A stretch of DNA of 51,281 nucleotides from Phycisphaeraceae bacterium (lineage in GTDB: Bacteria; Planctomycetota; Phycisphaerae; Phycisphaerales; Phycisphaeraceae), in assembly GCA_002716625.1 (NCBI GenBank), contig PBAS01000080.1:1-51281 (forward strand). The letters are read 5' to 3'. Of this stretch, positions 38,769-47,938 are shown one piece after another (the stretch's first letter is position 1; the number at the start of each line of letters is the position of its first letter). The position numbers and the translations under genes were made by a program. A model generated the notes under the pieces. That model made no database searches. It saw nothing but the letters and a program-made list of their open reading frames with translations, and was not told the DNA's origin.

Positions 38769-39149
38769 CTAAGATTTGTCAGCAGAACCTACCGGGGGGC
38801 ATGCAACGGTAGCCTGCTCGACAAGCAGATCAAAGCCTTGCGGGTCGGCAATGGCGATCTCGCTAAGCATTTTACGGTTCAGCGCAATATTCGCAGCACC
38901 CAATCCCGTAATGAATCTGCTATAAGATAATCCCCGCATTCGCGTGGCGGCGCTAATCCGGGTAATCCATAACCGACGATAATCCCGCTTCACCTGCCTT
39001 CGGTCACGATAGGCGTACGACCCGGCACGGAGCACGGTCTCCTTGACACGCCGCCAACAATTGCGACGCGAACCGCGATTGCCCTTGGTCTGCTTCAACC
39101 AGCGGACTTTAGATTGTCGTCTCGCGGCACCTTTTTGACTACGGGGCAT
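38769..39149 (-). CDS. rplT: 50S ribosomal protein L20
   Basis: The 126-residue protein has the family's standard length. [50 protein letters not shown] and [11 protein letters not shown] are conserved L20 blocks. It binds 23S rRNA early in assembly and in other bacteria represses its own operon. It lies 33 bases after rpmI, the usual order rpmI-rplT, but the customary infC is missing from this locus. Confidence 0.97.
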   Translation of the reverse strand: MPRSQKGAARRQSKVRWLKQTKGNRGSRRNCWRRVKETVLRAGSYAYRDRRQVKRDYRRLWITRISAATRMRGLSYSRFITGLGAANIALNRKMLSEIAIADPQGFDLLVEQATVACPPVGSADKS

Positions 39150-39182
39150 CTTCTATCTCCAAAGTTCGCCGTTTGTCACAGG

Positions 39183-39392
39183 CTAGCCAGTTGTAAGGTC
39201 TCGATGCAACATCTTTTCCAAGCATTTCACATCAGCAGCCTTGGCCAACCGTTTCTTTCGCAGATCCATGATCTGTTTGCCGGACATATGGCCATTAAGA
39301 TGGCTGGACCTCGTGCGTTTCCACTTGACCTTGCCAGTCCCAGTAATTTTGACACGTTTGAGCAACCCTTTGTGCGGCTTGTTCTTAGGCAT
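39183..39392 (-). CDS. rpmI: 50S ribosomal protein L35
   Basis: MPKNKPHKGLLKRVKITGTGKVKWKR and the ending HLNGHMSGKQIMDLRKKRLAKAADVKCLEKML are conserved L35 features. The ATG at 39392 gives 69 residues, the expected length; the frame continues to 39425, but those residues are not family-like, and AGGG lies about 11 bases before ATG 39392. First gene of rpmI-rplT. Confidence 0.95.
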   Translation of the reverse strand: MPKNKPHKGLLKRVKITGTGKVKWKRTRSSHLNGHMSGKQIMDLRKKRLAKAADVKCLEKMLHRDLTTG

Positions 39393-39415
39393 GACAAATC
39401 GAACCCTGACGTTTA

Positions 39416-39431
39416 GGGGCTTCAAAGCCCC
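39416..39431 (-). promoter_or_regulatory. Small hairpin in the rpmI leader
   Basis: GGGGC-tttgaa-GCCCC (minus-strand reading) lies 24 bases before the rpmI start. It could take part in L20 autoregulation; no U-tract follows on either strand. Confidence 0.3.
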
Positions 39432-39458
39432 ATGACCAACTTAGATAACGAGCGGCGC

Positions 39459-39486
39459 ATTTTATCGGTATCGTCTCGTCCTGCAA
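39459..39486 (-). promoter_or_regulatory. Promoter of rpmI-rplT
   Basis: Minus-strand TTGCAG (39481-39486), 16-bp spacer, TAAAAT (39459-39464). The expected start lies about 60 bases before rpmI. The spacer length equals that of the rplM and dcd promoters. Confidence 0.45.
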
Positions 39487-39676
39487 GTAAGTAGAGCACC
39501 AGTGGAGATTCAGGGGACCACCCAAATACCCCGTACAATCCTCCTGTGTTGGGTCTAGCAGCCCAATTATGAACAGATCGGTCCAAATTAGAACATCTTG
39601 CCACCCCCATTGGGCCGGAAGTTCCAGAACCAGTTACCTCGCAGAACGCACCACTTCGGCTTAACCTGTTACGGCG

Positions 39677-40609
39677 ATGACGGATAAAACGGTTGAACTC
39701 CACTGCCCGGCCAAACTTAACATGGCATTATCAGTAGGCGCCGCCAATATCGCACATGGGGCAATGCATCCAATTGCTAGTTGGATGGTGGCATTGAACT
39801 TTGCTGACAAACTGACTCTGTCCGTGGCTAATTGTGATCAGAGTGCTTTTCACATTAGGTTTGACGAACCTTGGCCCGGCGGACAGGTCGACTGGCCGCT
39901 AGAAAGGGACCTTGCCTACCGAGCACATCAACTGGTTTCAAATCACGTACATAGACCACTGGCGGTCAACCTGTCGATCACCAAATCCATTCCCACTGGA
40001 ACTGGCCTTGGTGGCGGATCAAGTAATGCAGCAGGCACACTTGTTGGCCTCAATCAACTCTTCAATCTGAACCTCAAACAATCCATGCTACTCGCGTTGG
40101 CTGGCCGCCTTGGTTGTGATGTGATGTTTCAGACAGCCGCATTACTTGGCCAACCATCCGCAATTGTGACTGGCTTCGGCAATGAGCTTGCCTCCATTCC
40201 CACAACGACTTGCTATATTCTTATTCTCATTTTTCCACCGTTGCACTGCCCCACACCAAAGATCTACCAAATATTCGATGATCTAACCAGCCGGACAAAA
40301 CAGTCCGATGAGTATGCAGTCAGGCAACTTGCACGGCAATATCCGGATAATCCAAAAGCATTATTCAACGACTTGTCTGAATCTGCTTTTACTTTCGCAC
40401 CCTCGCTACGCCGTGTTCAGCAGAATCTACAGGATCAGATGGACCGACCAATTCACCTCACTGGATCCGGATCCACGCTCTTTACTATGGCCGACGACCA
40501 CGTTGAAGCAGTTGACTTATCACAAAAGATCACCCAGATGACTGGACTTAAGACCGTCATCACAGAAACCATGGTCGAGGCCTCTATGGCCAAGCAGCCC
40601 GGCTTTTAA
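39677..40609 (+). CDS. ispE: 4-diphosphocytidyl-2-C-methyl-D-erythritol kinase
   Basis: GHMP kinase of the MEP isoprenoid pathway, 310 residues. CPAKLNMALSV at the N-terminus and the phosphate loop IPTGTGLGGGSSNAAGTL are diagnostic; GCDVMFQ and LTGSGSTLF correspond to later GHMP motifs, and the catalytic Asp lies in GCDV. The first 40 residues (AHGAMHPIASWMVAL) fit the variable N-terminus. The start lies 285 bases from the divergent rpmI. Its 3' end overlaps the converging O-antigen-ligase-like gene by 26 bases. No other MEP gene is here. Confidence 0.93.
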   Translation: MTDKTVELHCPAKLNMALSVGAANIAHGAMHPIASWMVALNFADKLTLSVANCDQSAFHIRFDEPWPGGQVDWPLERDLAYRAHQLVSNHVHRPLAVNLSITKSIPTGTGLGGGSSNAAGTLVGLNQLFNLNLKQSMLLALAGRLGCDVMFQTAALLGQPSAIVTGFGNELASIPTTTCYILILIFPPLHCPTPKIYQIFDDLTSRTKQSDEYAVRQLARQYPDNPKALFNDLSESAFTFAPSLRRVQQNLQDQMDRPIHLTGSGSTLFTMADDHVEAVDLSQKITQMTGLKTVITETMVEASMAKQPGF

Positions 40610-42863
40610 CCAATACAAGATCATCCTCAGATAATCGCGGTACACCAGCCAGATAAGTTTGATCATTTAGTTCCAAGCACCGCCGGTAAATTCCGGATGC
40701 TGCGTCCAAGCGACCCACTTCCCACAATAGTCCAGCCACTAGAAGCCTTGAATTTATTCCATAAGGATCCCGCTCAAGCAACTCCTGACCCAATTGAATC
40801 GCATACTGAGCCAATTCAGGCTGGTTCAACAACCGAGCAGCCTGCCTTAAAAGACGGACACGTGTATAAACCAGGGCAAGATCATCAAGCCCCACACGGT
40901 TAGCCTGATCCAATGCGGCCAACGCACGCTCGACATGACGGTCAGCTTCTGCCGAATCGGCTTGACGTTGCAACTGCAAAGCAGTCTCCATCCGCAACTT
41001 CACCTGACGAAGGTACAGGGTCGGATCATTCGGGATGGCATCGATCGCATGATCCAAGGTGTAAATAGCTTGAATTAAATTCTGGTCAATGAGTTCGGAC
41101 GCCGTAGCAGCTAGTGCCCTCTGACGATTGGCCATCGCCATTGCACTGGGTATCAAAAACCATCCGACGAGTACGGCAATGAGAACTGGTAGTATAAAAC
41201 CGCTCTTCGAAATCCGTGCCCGCCCATTTGGGGGACTTGGCCAGTCCTTCGCGCTTACGACGGCAATCACAAACCAACCTATTGTCGCCGTGCCCTGATG
41301 AAAGAAAGACATCTCGATCTGAGCGTGTGCCAGCAGTGTACCCGCAGCCCCAAATAGCCCTAGACGCAGCCATGACTGGCAGAATCGTGATGGGTGCATG
41401 AGCCAAGTCGTAACCAACAGAAAACCACCGGCCCCCACCGTCCACACGATGATCCGCTCCAGATAGGCCATGCCTTGGTAGGTAATTGTCATCTGTGTTA
41501 TGAATAGCCCAAGGGCCAAAAGTAATGGCCAACCGAAATCAACAAACCGGATCCGCGCAGCTTGTGCCGAATCCTCAATTTCAACAGACTCCAAGTCAGG
41601 ATCTTGTGTATGACGCGCAGAATGCCAAAGGCCCATAAGCATCAGCCAACCCCACATTAAGCCGCCGCCTCCCAACATGACCCAACTATCCACCAGCCCA
41701 TTATGGGAACTACTGACCTGCTCTGGGTTGAGTGGATTCTTGTGAAAGGCATATAGATCCCTAAACCTAACCGGACCCATACCCAACAGATCTACCGACC
41801 AGGGTTGCTCGAACATCATGGATACAGCTGCCTGCCAGTAGTAATAACGAAACAATAGGCTACGTTCGCCGTCGAGTGTTTGCGGGGGTCCTAGCATTCC
41901 TCGAATGACCACAATCCCAATCACAATGAACAGAACCGCAATTGCCATAGGCCCCAGAAGGCGTCGTACCCAAGTATTACCCGTGACACGAAGATGCCAT
42001 GCCATAGCCAACAACAATAACCCGATCGCCAATGCGCCAACAGCACCCTTAGACCGTGTCAGAGCTATCAAGGTCAATCCGCAGAGTACTGTGCATAACG
42101 GGATTAGACTTGACCGCCAGCCCATCGCCTTGATTCGTCCCAGAACCAACGGTACGACCAAAACCATGAAGCATGCTGCAACCGACCCAAGAAGGTTGGA
42201 AAGCCCAAAGGTCCCTACAGCGTCATTTTGCTCAATTCGGTGCTCATAAGCCAAATGATGCGGCGAACCGGGACGCCAGCCCTTGGATTGTAAAAACCGA
42301 CCTAAATGTTCCCGGTGCAGTTCAAGCTGAGTAGGGTGCAAACTCCAAACATAAAGAACTGCGTCCAAAGCCAAAGGCACCGTCATGGCAATCATGGCCG
42401 CAACCATTAATTTTCTGGCCCGTCCATGTTCTGCCAAGTGAACCGCGACAAGGGCCATAATTGCTGCCGTAAGCCAACCATTTGTGCGCACAAGATTTTC
42501 AAAGTGAGTTACCCCATGGTAAAGACATGCGCCCACACCACCTAGCACAAGTATTGTCCACACCCACCTGATCCGACCACCAGCAATCAGGTATGCCGTT
42601 GCACCCATACCTGCAACACATAACGAAATAATCTGCAATAGAGCCAGACCAAAAGGCCCCAGAGCAATGGTTACACCTCCAAAGGGGTTATACCGCGGAT
42701 CAGCTTCTCCGATATCAACAGCCGCTGATCCGACCAGGCAATGGATCAGTACGCATACCAGTAGACCAACCGTCGCTGCCGGTATTCCAAAACGTGATGC
42801 GCCATCCCGGAATCCCACGGACGGGTTAGAGACCTCCGAATGTTGGGGGGGGACAGGTGCCAT
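40584..42863 (-). CDS. O-antigen ligase-like multi-pass protein with C-terminal TPR-like region
   Basis: 759 residues: about twelve hydrophobic segments in the first 580, a large periplasmic loop (SMMFEQPWSVDLLGMGPVRFRDLY and SSHNGLVDSW), then a helical repeat tail from about 590 (LYLRQVKLRMETALQLQRQADSAEADRHVERALAALDQA) resembling TPRs. GxGPxxFxxxY and SSHN are typical of Wzy/WaaL O-antigen ligase or polymerase proteins, which join or attach glycans at the outer face of the inner membrane. The ATG at 42863 is used: a terminator hairpin lies just upstream at 42882-42918, and the frame continues through it to 42998 without meaning. It is cotranscribed with no neighbour. Confidence 0.83.
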   Translation of the reverse strand: MAPVPPQHSEVSNPSVGFRDGASRFGIPAATVGLLVCVLIHCLVGSAAVDIGEADPRYNPFGGVTIALGPFGLALLQIISLCVAGMGATAYLIAGGRIRWVWTILVLGGVGACLYHGVTHFENLVRTNGWLTAAIMALVAVHLAEHGRARKLMVAAMIAMTVPLALDAVLYVWSLHPTQLELHREHLGRFLQSKGWRPGSPHHLAYEHRIEQNDAVGTFGLSNLLGSVAACFMVLVVPLVLGRIKAMGWRSSLIPLCTVLCGLTLIALTRSKGAVGALAIGLLLLAMAWHLRVTGNTWVRRLLGPMAIAVLFIVIGIVVIRGMLGPPQTLDGERSLLFRYYYWQAAVSMMFEQPWSVDLLGMGPVRFRDLYAFHKNPLNPEQVSSSHNGLVDSWVMLGGGGLMWGWLMLMGLWHSARHTQDPDLESVEIEDSAQAARIRFVDFGWPLLLALGLFITQMTITYQGMAYLERIIVWTVGAGGFLLVTTWLMHPSRFCQSWLRLGLFGAAGTLLAHAQIEMSFFHQGTATIGWFVIAVVSAKDWPSPPNGRARISKSGFILPVLIAVLVGWFLIPSAMAMANRQRALAATASELIDQNLIQAIYTLDHAIDAIPNDPTLYLRQVKLRMETALQLQRQADSAEADRHVERALAALDQANRVGLDDLALVYTRVRLLRQAARLLNQPELAQYAIQLGQELLERDPYGINSRLLVAGLLWEVGRLDAASGIYRRCLELNDQTYLAGVPRLSEDDLVLVKSRAAWP

Positions 42864-43165
42864 GACGGAATAGTGTAGGTAAAGAAAACCCCCTGCGGGT
42901 GGTGGGTGCCCGCAGGGGCGGAGGAGGGAGAAGGAAGCGGTAGTAAATCGGCCAACCATGGCCGGATTGGAGTACTGCCTAAACGTTACCCCAATCAAAA
43001 TCCATTACTGTCATCCATAACATTCACATCGTCCTTGCCCACTCCGACTCTCATCGATCCTGTTTGGGTGATGACGGTCAAGGAGAGGCGATGAGTCGAA
43101 TGATTGCATATTTCTTTTGATCTGAACCACTTTGTTCCCTAATCAACAGCCATCAAACCGGTTGA
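42864..43165 (-). other. Intergenic region between nrdJ and the O-antigen-ligase-like gene
   Basis: 302 bp with no gene. It carries a hairpin that overlaps the nrdJ stop at 43139-43169 and a strong terminator at 42882-42918. The stretch in between has no ORF or RNA I can name. Confidence 0.5.
42882..42918 (-). terminator. Rho-independent terminator after dcd-nrdJ
   Basis: On the minus strand a perfect 10-bp GC-rich stem (CCCCTGCGGG/CCCGCAGGGG, 42890-42918, 9-base loop) is followed at once by GTTTTCTTT. It lies about 250 bp after the nrdJ stop and ends just before the next gene's ATG at 42863, so it separates the two transcripts. Confidence 0.75.
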
Positions 43166-43169
43166 TTAG
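43139..43169 (-). other. Hairpin overlapping the nrdJ stop codon
   Basis: Arms CTAATCAAC (43139-43147) and GTTGATTAG (43161-43169) form nine pairs around 13 bases. It overlaps the stop and lacks a U-tract, so it may stabilise the transcript end or be fortuitous. Confidence 0.4.
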
Positions 43170-46100
43170 CTGCAACCCATTGAGTTACCACAATTCAGGC
43201 ACTTGTAACAGGTACCATTACGCACCGTGATCGTGCCACATACATCACAAGGCGGCGCATCGGCTTGAACCTCTTTGAGAATCGCAGCCATGGCTGACCC
43301 CACCTCGGAATCCCTGCTGCTGGAAGGCCCCTCATCCGCATTGGCACCAACAATCGAAATGCCGCCCCTTTCATCCAAGGTCATCCCCGCAGCCACCTTG
43401 TGCTGCGGGGTTCCTGACAACGGCGCCGATGCTTGGGATCTAGATTTCAAGGTATCCGGATGATCATCCTGTTTAACACGATCATCAGCACTCGCAGTCG
43501 CACGCAAAGCGACTCTATCCTGTCCCTGTTCGGGCTTATTACCCTTTTCTGATGTCAAATCAGATTCAGTTGTTGTACTACGCCGAGGCGCATTGGCCGC
43601 TCTATACCCAGGAATAAACTGCATCCCCATCCAACGGAAAATGTAGTCCACCAGGCTCTTGGCGAAGGGGATATCCGGATTGTGGGTCATGCCAGCTGGT
43701 TCAAATCGTTGATGCGTAAACTTGACAACCAACTGTTCGATGGGCACGCCATACTGCAATGCAACACTGATTGCCGTACCCAATGAATCCATCAGCCCGC
43801 CGATAGTCGACCCTTCCTTAGCCATCGTGATGAACAATTCCCCCGGTGTGCCATCATCGTAGAGCCCTACGGTCAAATAACCCTCATGACCGGCGACACT
43901 AAATTTATGGGTTAAGCTGGTACGCGTATCGGGCAAGCGTCGACGCATTGGCCGCTCCACAACACGCTCAACCACCTTTTCGACATGACCAGGCGCATGA
44001 TCTGGATCACTGATCTGACTGGCAACATGGGCCACCTGTGTAGCCACTTCCTCTTGCGCAGAAATCACGACATGCTCCGGCTCATCTTGTCCGGTAAGCC
44101 CCTCTTCTAGCTGCATTGAATCTGAAGATGCGGCCGTCACCGTGGTTCTCTCACCATTTCCGCCTGAAGTAGCGTTAAGCGGCTGGCTCAATTTGCACCC
44201 ATCCCGATACAGGGCGTTGGCCTTAAGTCCTAACTCCCAACTAAGCTGGTAAGCCGACTGGATATCATCAATGGTGGCCTTGTTGGGCAAATTGATTGTC
44301 TTGCTGATCGCACCAGAAATAAATGGTTGTGATGCAGCCATCATTCGGATATGGCCTTCAACCGGAATAAACCGAGTACCCGTAGGACCACATGTGCTCG
44401 CGCAATCAAATATGGGTAAATGTTCCTCCGCCAAATGCGGCGCACCTTCAACGGTCTGTGTTCCACAGATTGTCGTGTTAAGCCACTGGACCTGCTGCAC
44501 GCCTAGCCCAAGGGCGCCGAGCACATCAAAATCCCGCTTGCCGGCTAATTTACTTAGCCCCAAACGCTCAATCATTTCTGCGCCAAGCAATTGCTCATTA
44601 AAGACTTGACAAAGATCAAAAACAGCGGGCAATGACTCGCTAACCTTTTCCAGATCTGCTTCATTCAATCCCTTATCTTGCAGAAAATCTGTAAACAAAT
44701 CGTGCTCAAGATTTTTATCGCTCCCATCCGGCCCGGGCATGGGAACGTCCAAACTCAAACGCCCCATCACATAGGTCAGAATATCTGTAATCTGCTGTTC
44801 ACTGTACCCCAAATTCTGCAACGCCGGCTTCAATGACTGATTGGCAATCTTAAAGTAACCACCGCCAGCCAATTTCTTGAATTTCACCAAGGCAAAATCG
44901 GGTTCCACGCCAGTCGTGTCGCAATCCATCAGTAACCCGATCGTGCCGGTGGGCGCAATGACCGATACCTGCGCATTGCGATATCCATGCTTCCTGCCAA
45001 GAACGAAAGCCTCGTCCCAAGCTATTCGAGCCTTATCTAACAACTGCTGGCTATTGGCCAAAGACCCATCTGAAGCTTGATCCTGCTCTAGGTAAGCCTC
45101 GTCAATTGGCACCGGCTTGACCTCAAGCAGTTCATAATCACCCAGTTCATGCTGAACTGCTTCGTTTGCCGCCCGAGACACACCATGTGCAGCGCGACGA
45201 TGATTACGAATCACACGGAGCATATGCTCACGATTCTCGAAGTATCCCGGAAATGGCCCTAGTTGGCGGGCCATCTCGGCACTGGTTGCATAGGACCGCC
45301 CAGTCAAAATGCTGGTGATTGCTCCACAAATCGCCCTGGCTTGTGGTGAATTGTAGGCAACTCCCGCTTGCATCAGCATGGCACCGATATTGGCGTAGCC
45401 CAAACCAAGTGTACGGTACTCATAACTGAGTTGCGCAATCTGTCGACTGGGGAATGACGCCATAAGCACGCTTATCTCAAGCACGATGGTCCACAGGCGA
45501 ACACCGTGCTCAAAACCCTCAATGTCAAACACCCCTGTCTTGGAATCGTAGAATGCAAGCAAGTTCAATGACGCCAGATTACACGCCGTGTTGTCCAAAA
45601 ACATGTACTCAGAACAGGGATTCGAAGCATTGATACGACCCGATTCGGGACATGTGTGCCACTCATTGATGGTTGTATCAAATTGCACCCCAGGATCGGC
45701 GCAACGCCATGCAGCATATGAAATTTGATCCCATAGCTTTCGAGCGCTGAGTGTCTTGGCAACTTTCCCATCGGTACGGCGGATCAATTGCCACTCACTA
45801 TCCTCCTCGATCTGTTTGAAGAACTCATTAGTAATCCGAACTGAATTGTTCGAATTCTGACCGCTAATCGTCTGATACCCTTCGCCATTGAAGTCATAGT
45901 CAAGTTCCAAGCCAAGCGAAGACGCAATCTCCTGCTCCGTAACCCCCATGCAACTGAACCCCTCAGCCATAGCAGCCACTTTAAGTTCCTCGCGAACCTT
46001 CCAATTGATAAAGGACTCAATATCTGGATGATCCAAATCTAGACACACCATCTTGGCAGCCCGGCGGGTTGTACCGCCGGATTTAATGGCACCAGCAGCA

Positions 46101-46840
46101 CGATCCCCAATTTTCAGCCAGCTCATCAGACCCGAGCTTCGACCACCACCCGAAAGCGGCTCTTCCTCTCCGCGAAGCTTGGAGAAGTTCGTTCCAGTCC
46201 CGGACCCATACTTAAACAGGCGAGCCTCACGAACCCAAAGATCCATAATCCCACCAGCATTAACCAGATCATCGTCGATTGACTGAATGAAACAGGCGTG
46301 TGGTTGCGGATGGGTATATGCATCGTCTGCAAGTTTCGTGTCACGCGTCTTGGGATCCACCACCCAATGGCCTTGCGCAGGGCCAGAAATGCCATATGCG
46401 AAATTCAACCCTGTATTAAACCACTGAGGGCTGTTGGGCGCACACATCTGATTCAGCAGCATGTGACCAACTTCGTCGTAAAACGCATCGGCATCTTTTT
46501 TGGAATCAAAGTAGCCGTGCTTGCTTCCCCACGATTGCCAACAGGCGGCAAGCCGGTGAACAACCTGGCGCACCGACTTCTCCGGCCCGGTCACCGAAGC
46601 TCCGCTGTCGTCCTTAAGTAGCTGTCCCTTCCCGTCATGTTGCGGAACACCTGATTTTCGGAAATATTTGCTGACGACAATATCAGTTGCCAGTTGAGAC
46701 CAGGACGCTGGCACCTCCGCATCACGCATCTCAAAAACAGTTGAACCATCAAGGTTCGAAATCCTGCTTGAGCGTTTTGTCCATTCAACGCTATCGAAGA
46801 TGTCCTCGTTCGGCTTTGTAAATCTACGATCGATCTTCAT
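43166..46840 (-). CDS. nrdJ: Adenosylcobalamin-dependent (class II) ribonucleotide reductase
   Basis: Makes all deoxyribonucleotides from ribonucleotides with a cobalamin-generated thiyl radical and no oxygen need. 1224 residues. HACFIQSIDDDLVNAGG near residue 183 and NPCSEYMFLDNTACNLASLN near 404 carry active-site Cys residues; the later FVLGRKHGYRNAQVSVIAPTGTIG and DFALVKFKKLAGGG blocks are family typical. After a linker (about 900-1010) a TSCPD domain follows (GTPGELFITMAKEGSTIGGLMDSLGTAI), then a disordered stretch and a C-terminal zinc/redox end with CDVCGTITVRNGTCYKC and LNCG. It lies 25 bases after dcd. No cobalamin riboswitch is seen in the leader. Confidence 0.96.
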   Translation of the reverse strand: MKIDRRFTKPNEDIFDSVEWTKRSSRISNLDGSTVFEMRDAEVPASWSQLATDIVVSKYFRKSGVPQHDGKGQLLKDDSGASVTGPEKSVRQVVHRLAACWQSWGSKHGYFDSKKDADAFYDEVGHMLLNQMCAPNSPQWFNTGLNFAYGISGPAQGHWVVDPKTRDTKLADDAYTHPQPHACFIQSIDDDLVNAGGIMDLWVREARLFKYGSGTGTNFSKLRGEEEPLSGGGRSSGLMSWLKIGDRAAGAIKSGGTTRRAAKMVCLDLDHPDIESFINWKVREELKVAAMAEGFSCMGVTEQEIASSLGLELDYDFNGEGYQTISGQNSNNSVRITNEFFKQIEEDSEWQLIRRTDGKVAKTLSARKLWDQISYAAWRCADPGVQFDTTINEWHTCPESGRINASNPCSEYMFLDNTACNLASLNLLAFYDSKTGVFDIEGFEHGVRLWTIVLEISVLMASFPSRQIAQLSYEYRTLGLGYANIGAMLMQAGVAYNSPQARAICGAITSILTGRSYATSAEMARQLGPFPGYFENREHMLRVIRNHRRAAHGVSRAANEAVQHELGDYELLEVKPVPIDEAYLEQDQASDGSLANSQQLLDKARIAWDEAFVLGRKHGYRNAQVSVIAPTGTIGLLMDCDTTGVEPDFALVKFKKLAGGGYFKIANQSLKPALQNLGYSEQQITDILTYVMGRLSLDVPMPGPDGSDKNLEHDLFTDFLQDKGLNEADLEKVSESLPAVFDLCQVFNEQLLGAEMIERLGLSKLAGKRDFDVLGALGLGVQQVQWLNTTICGTQTVEGAPHLAEEHLPIFDCASTCGPTGTRFIPVEGHIRMMAASQPFISGAISKTINLPNKATIDDIQSAYQLSWELGLKANALYRDGCKLSQPLNATSGGNGERTTVTAASSDSMQLEEGLTGQDEPEHVVISAQEEVATQVAHVASQISDPDHAPGHVEKVVERVVERPMRRRLPDTRTSLTHKFSVAGHEGYLTVGLYDDGTPGELFITMAKEGSTIGGLMDSLGTAISVALQYGVPIEQLVVKFTHQRFEPAGMTHNPDIPFAKSLVDYIFRWMGMQFIPGYRAANAPRRSTTTESDLTSEKGNKPEQGQDRVALRATASADDRVKQDDHPDTLKSRSQASAPLSGTPQHKVAAGMTLDERGGISIVGANADEGPSSSRDSEVGSAMAAILKEVQADAPPCDVCGTITVRNGTCYKCLNCGNSMGCS

Positions 46841-46865
46841 TGCAAACCTCTACTAGCAATACAAA

Positions 46866-47438
46866 TCAATCAACCCGTGGCAGCACCAAGCCGACCTGGT
46901 CTTGATATTTACCGTTTTTATCTGAATAACTCGTAGCACAAACACGATCTGCCTTCAGGAAAACCATCTGCGCAATCCCTTCGTTGGCATAGATCTTGGC
47001 TGCCAATGGCGTCGTATTACTGATTTCCAACGTCACCTTGCCACGCCACTCTGGCTCCAAGGGAGTCACGTTGACAATGATGCCGCAGCGAGCATATGTG
47101 CTCTTCCCTACACACATTGCTAATACATCACGCGGAATAGAGAAAGTCTCGATGGTCTCCGCAAGAGCAAAACTGTTGGGGGGAATCATGACAAAATCAC
47201 GACCTGTTTTGTGCGTGTCAATCGTGACAAACATGTCCTCGCCAAAATTTTTCGGATCCACAATTGCCTGTCCGCCATGTGGAGCCACGTTGGTAAACAC
47301 TTTGAAAAGCGAACCGACACGTACGTCGTAACCATAACTGGATACGCCGTAGGAAATGCGTCCACTACGCTTCTCATTATCCGCAAACGGCTCAATGCCG
47401 ATTAATTCCCGGATTTGTGTATCGCACAAGACTGGCAT
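46866..47438 (-). CDS. dcd: dCTP deaminase
   Basis: Hydrolyses dCTP to dUTP, the route to dTTP in organisms that do not use CDP/dCMP deamination. [13 protein letters not shown] begins the fold; SYGYDVRVG and [19 protein letters not shown] (with the catalytic Glu) are conserved, as is the trimer-forming [10 protein letters not shown]. The ATG at 47438 gives 190 residues, matching the family; a GTG three codons upstream is open too. Whether it also performs the dUTPase step cannot be judged. It is the first gene of dcd-nrdJ, both serving dNTP supply. Confidence 0.95.
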   Translation of the reverse strand: MPVLCDTQIRELIGIEPFADNEKRSGRISYGVSSYGYDVRVGSLFKVFTNVAPHGGQAIVDPKNFGEDMFVTIDTHKTGRDFVMIPPNSFALAETIETFSIPRDVLAMCVGKSTYARCGIIVNVTPLEPEWRGKVTLEISNTTPLAAKIYANEGIAQMVFLKADRVCATSYSDKNGKYQDQVGLVLPRVD

Positions 47439-47645
47439 AGCGTGCACCCCACATGAACCTCGGCAAGAATGCCGAACAGAACCCTATCTAGAACGCGTCC
47501 GAGGCCGCTGTTAGAAAAGTTCAACCGACAGGTTTAGACCCCACCCAGTTGAAGCCTCTTGACCTTGGTTCGCGGTCACCCCAATCAAACGGGCGAACAC
47601 CCTGACTGACTCCACTGAACAGGGTCAGCCAGATCATAGGGGCCC

Positions 47646-47673
47646 ATTTTACCCCCTATATATTGGGGCACAA
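47646..47673 (-). promoter_or_regulatory. Promoter of dcd-nrdJ
   Basis: Minus-strand TTGTGC (47668-47673), a 16-bp spacer and TAAAAT (47646-47651). The NrdR-like box fills the spacer, so a bound repressor would block RNA polymerase. Confidence 0.5.
47653..47668. promoter_or_regulatory. Candidate NrdR box (core CTATATATTG)
   Basis: The 16-mer has the core C-w-A-T-A-T-A-T-w-G of the published NrdR consensus (acaCwAtATaTwGtgt) at all ten core positions, and 12 of 16 overall. It is a near-perfect palindrome in the spacer of the dcd-nrdJ promoter. NrdR is the ATP-cone repressor of ribonucleotide reductase genes. Confidence 0.55.
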
Positions 47674-47682
47674 CTCTGAACT

Positions 47683-47698
47683 TTACCAAATCTAGTGC
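47683..47698. promoter_or_regulatory. Weaker second NrdR-like box
   Basis: Aligned to the same consensus it matches 10 of 16 positions (core 7 of 10) and starts 30 bp from the first. NrdR boxes usually come as a pair about three helical turns apart (31-32 bp), so the spacing is close but not exact. Confidence 0.35.
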
Positions 47699-47938
47699 TT
47701 CAGGCTCACCCGAACTTCTAAACAAGGTTCAATTCAAGCTTTAGAAAACAAAAAAAAAGCCTAAATGTGGATTTGATAAACGCACTGGAATCCCCTGATT
47801 CCAACAGATCTTCCAAAGAGAAAACAGTTGAATTTCTATAACATTTTCATCATGAATTGTTTAAAAACAATCACTGCCTACCGGAACTTCCCTGCAGCGG
47901 ATTATTGACATTTCAACTGCTAACGGACAAGCTTTTTT

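Larger units (their letters stand above)
47439..47938 (-). other. Upstream region of dcd-nrdJ (promoter, NrdR boxes, long leader)
   Basis: 500 bp without a gene. From nrnA towards dcd: AT palindrome ATTGTTT-aa-AAACAAT at 47856-47871, hairpin TGGAATC-ccct-GATTCCA at 47786-47803, an A9 tract at 47750-47758, the weaker and stronger NrdR-like boxes, the promoter at 47646-47673, a stem ATAGGGG/CCCCTAT at 47636-47659, and a leader of about 200 bases with a CGGCA/TGCCG hairpin at 47461-47474. Confidence 0.55.

Noticed and set aside
47750..47803. Terminator after nrnA
   Set aside because: The hairpin at 47786-47803 is separated from the T9 tract (minus strand) by 27 bases, so it does not form an intrinsic terminator.
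47439..47938. Cobalamin riboswitch before dcd-nrdJ
   Set aside because: No B12-box or other conserved riboswitch core was seen on the minus strand.
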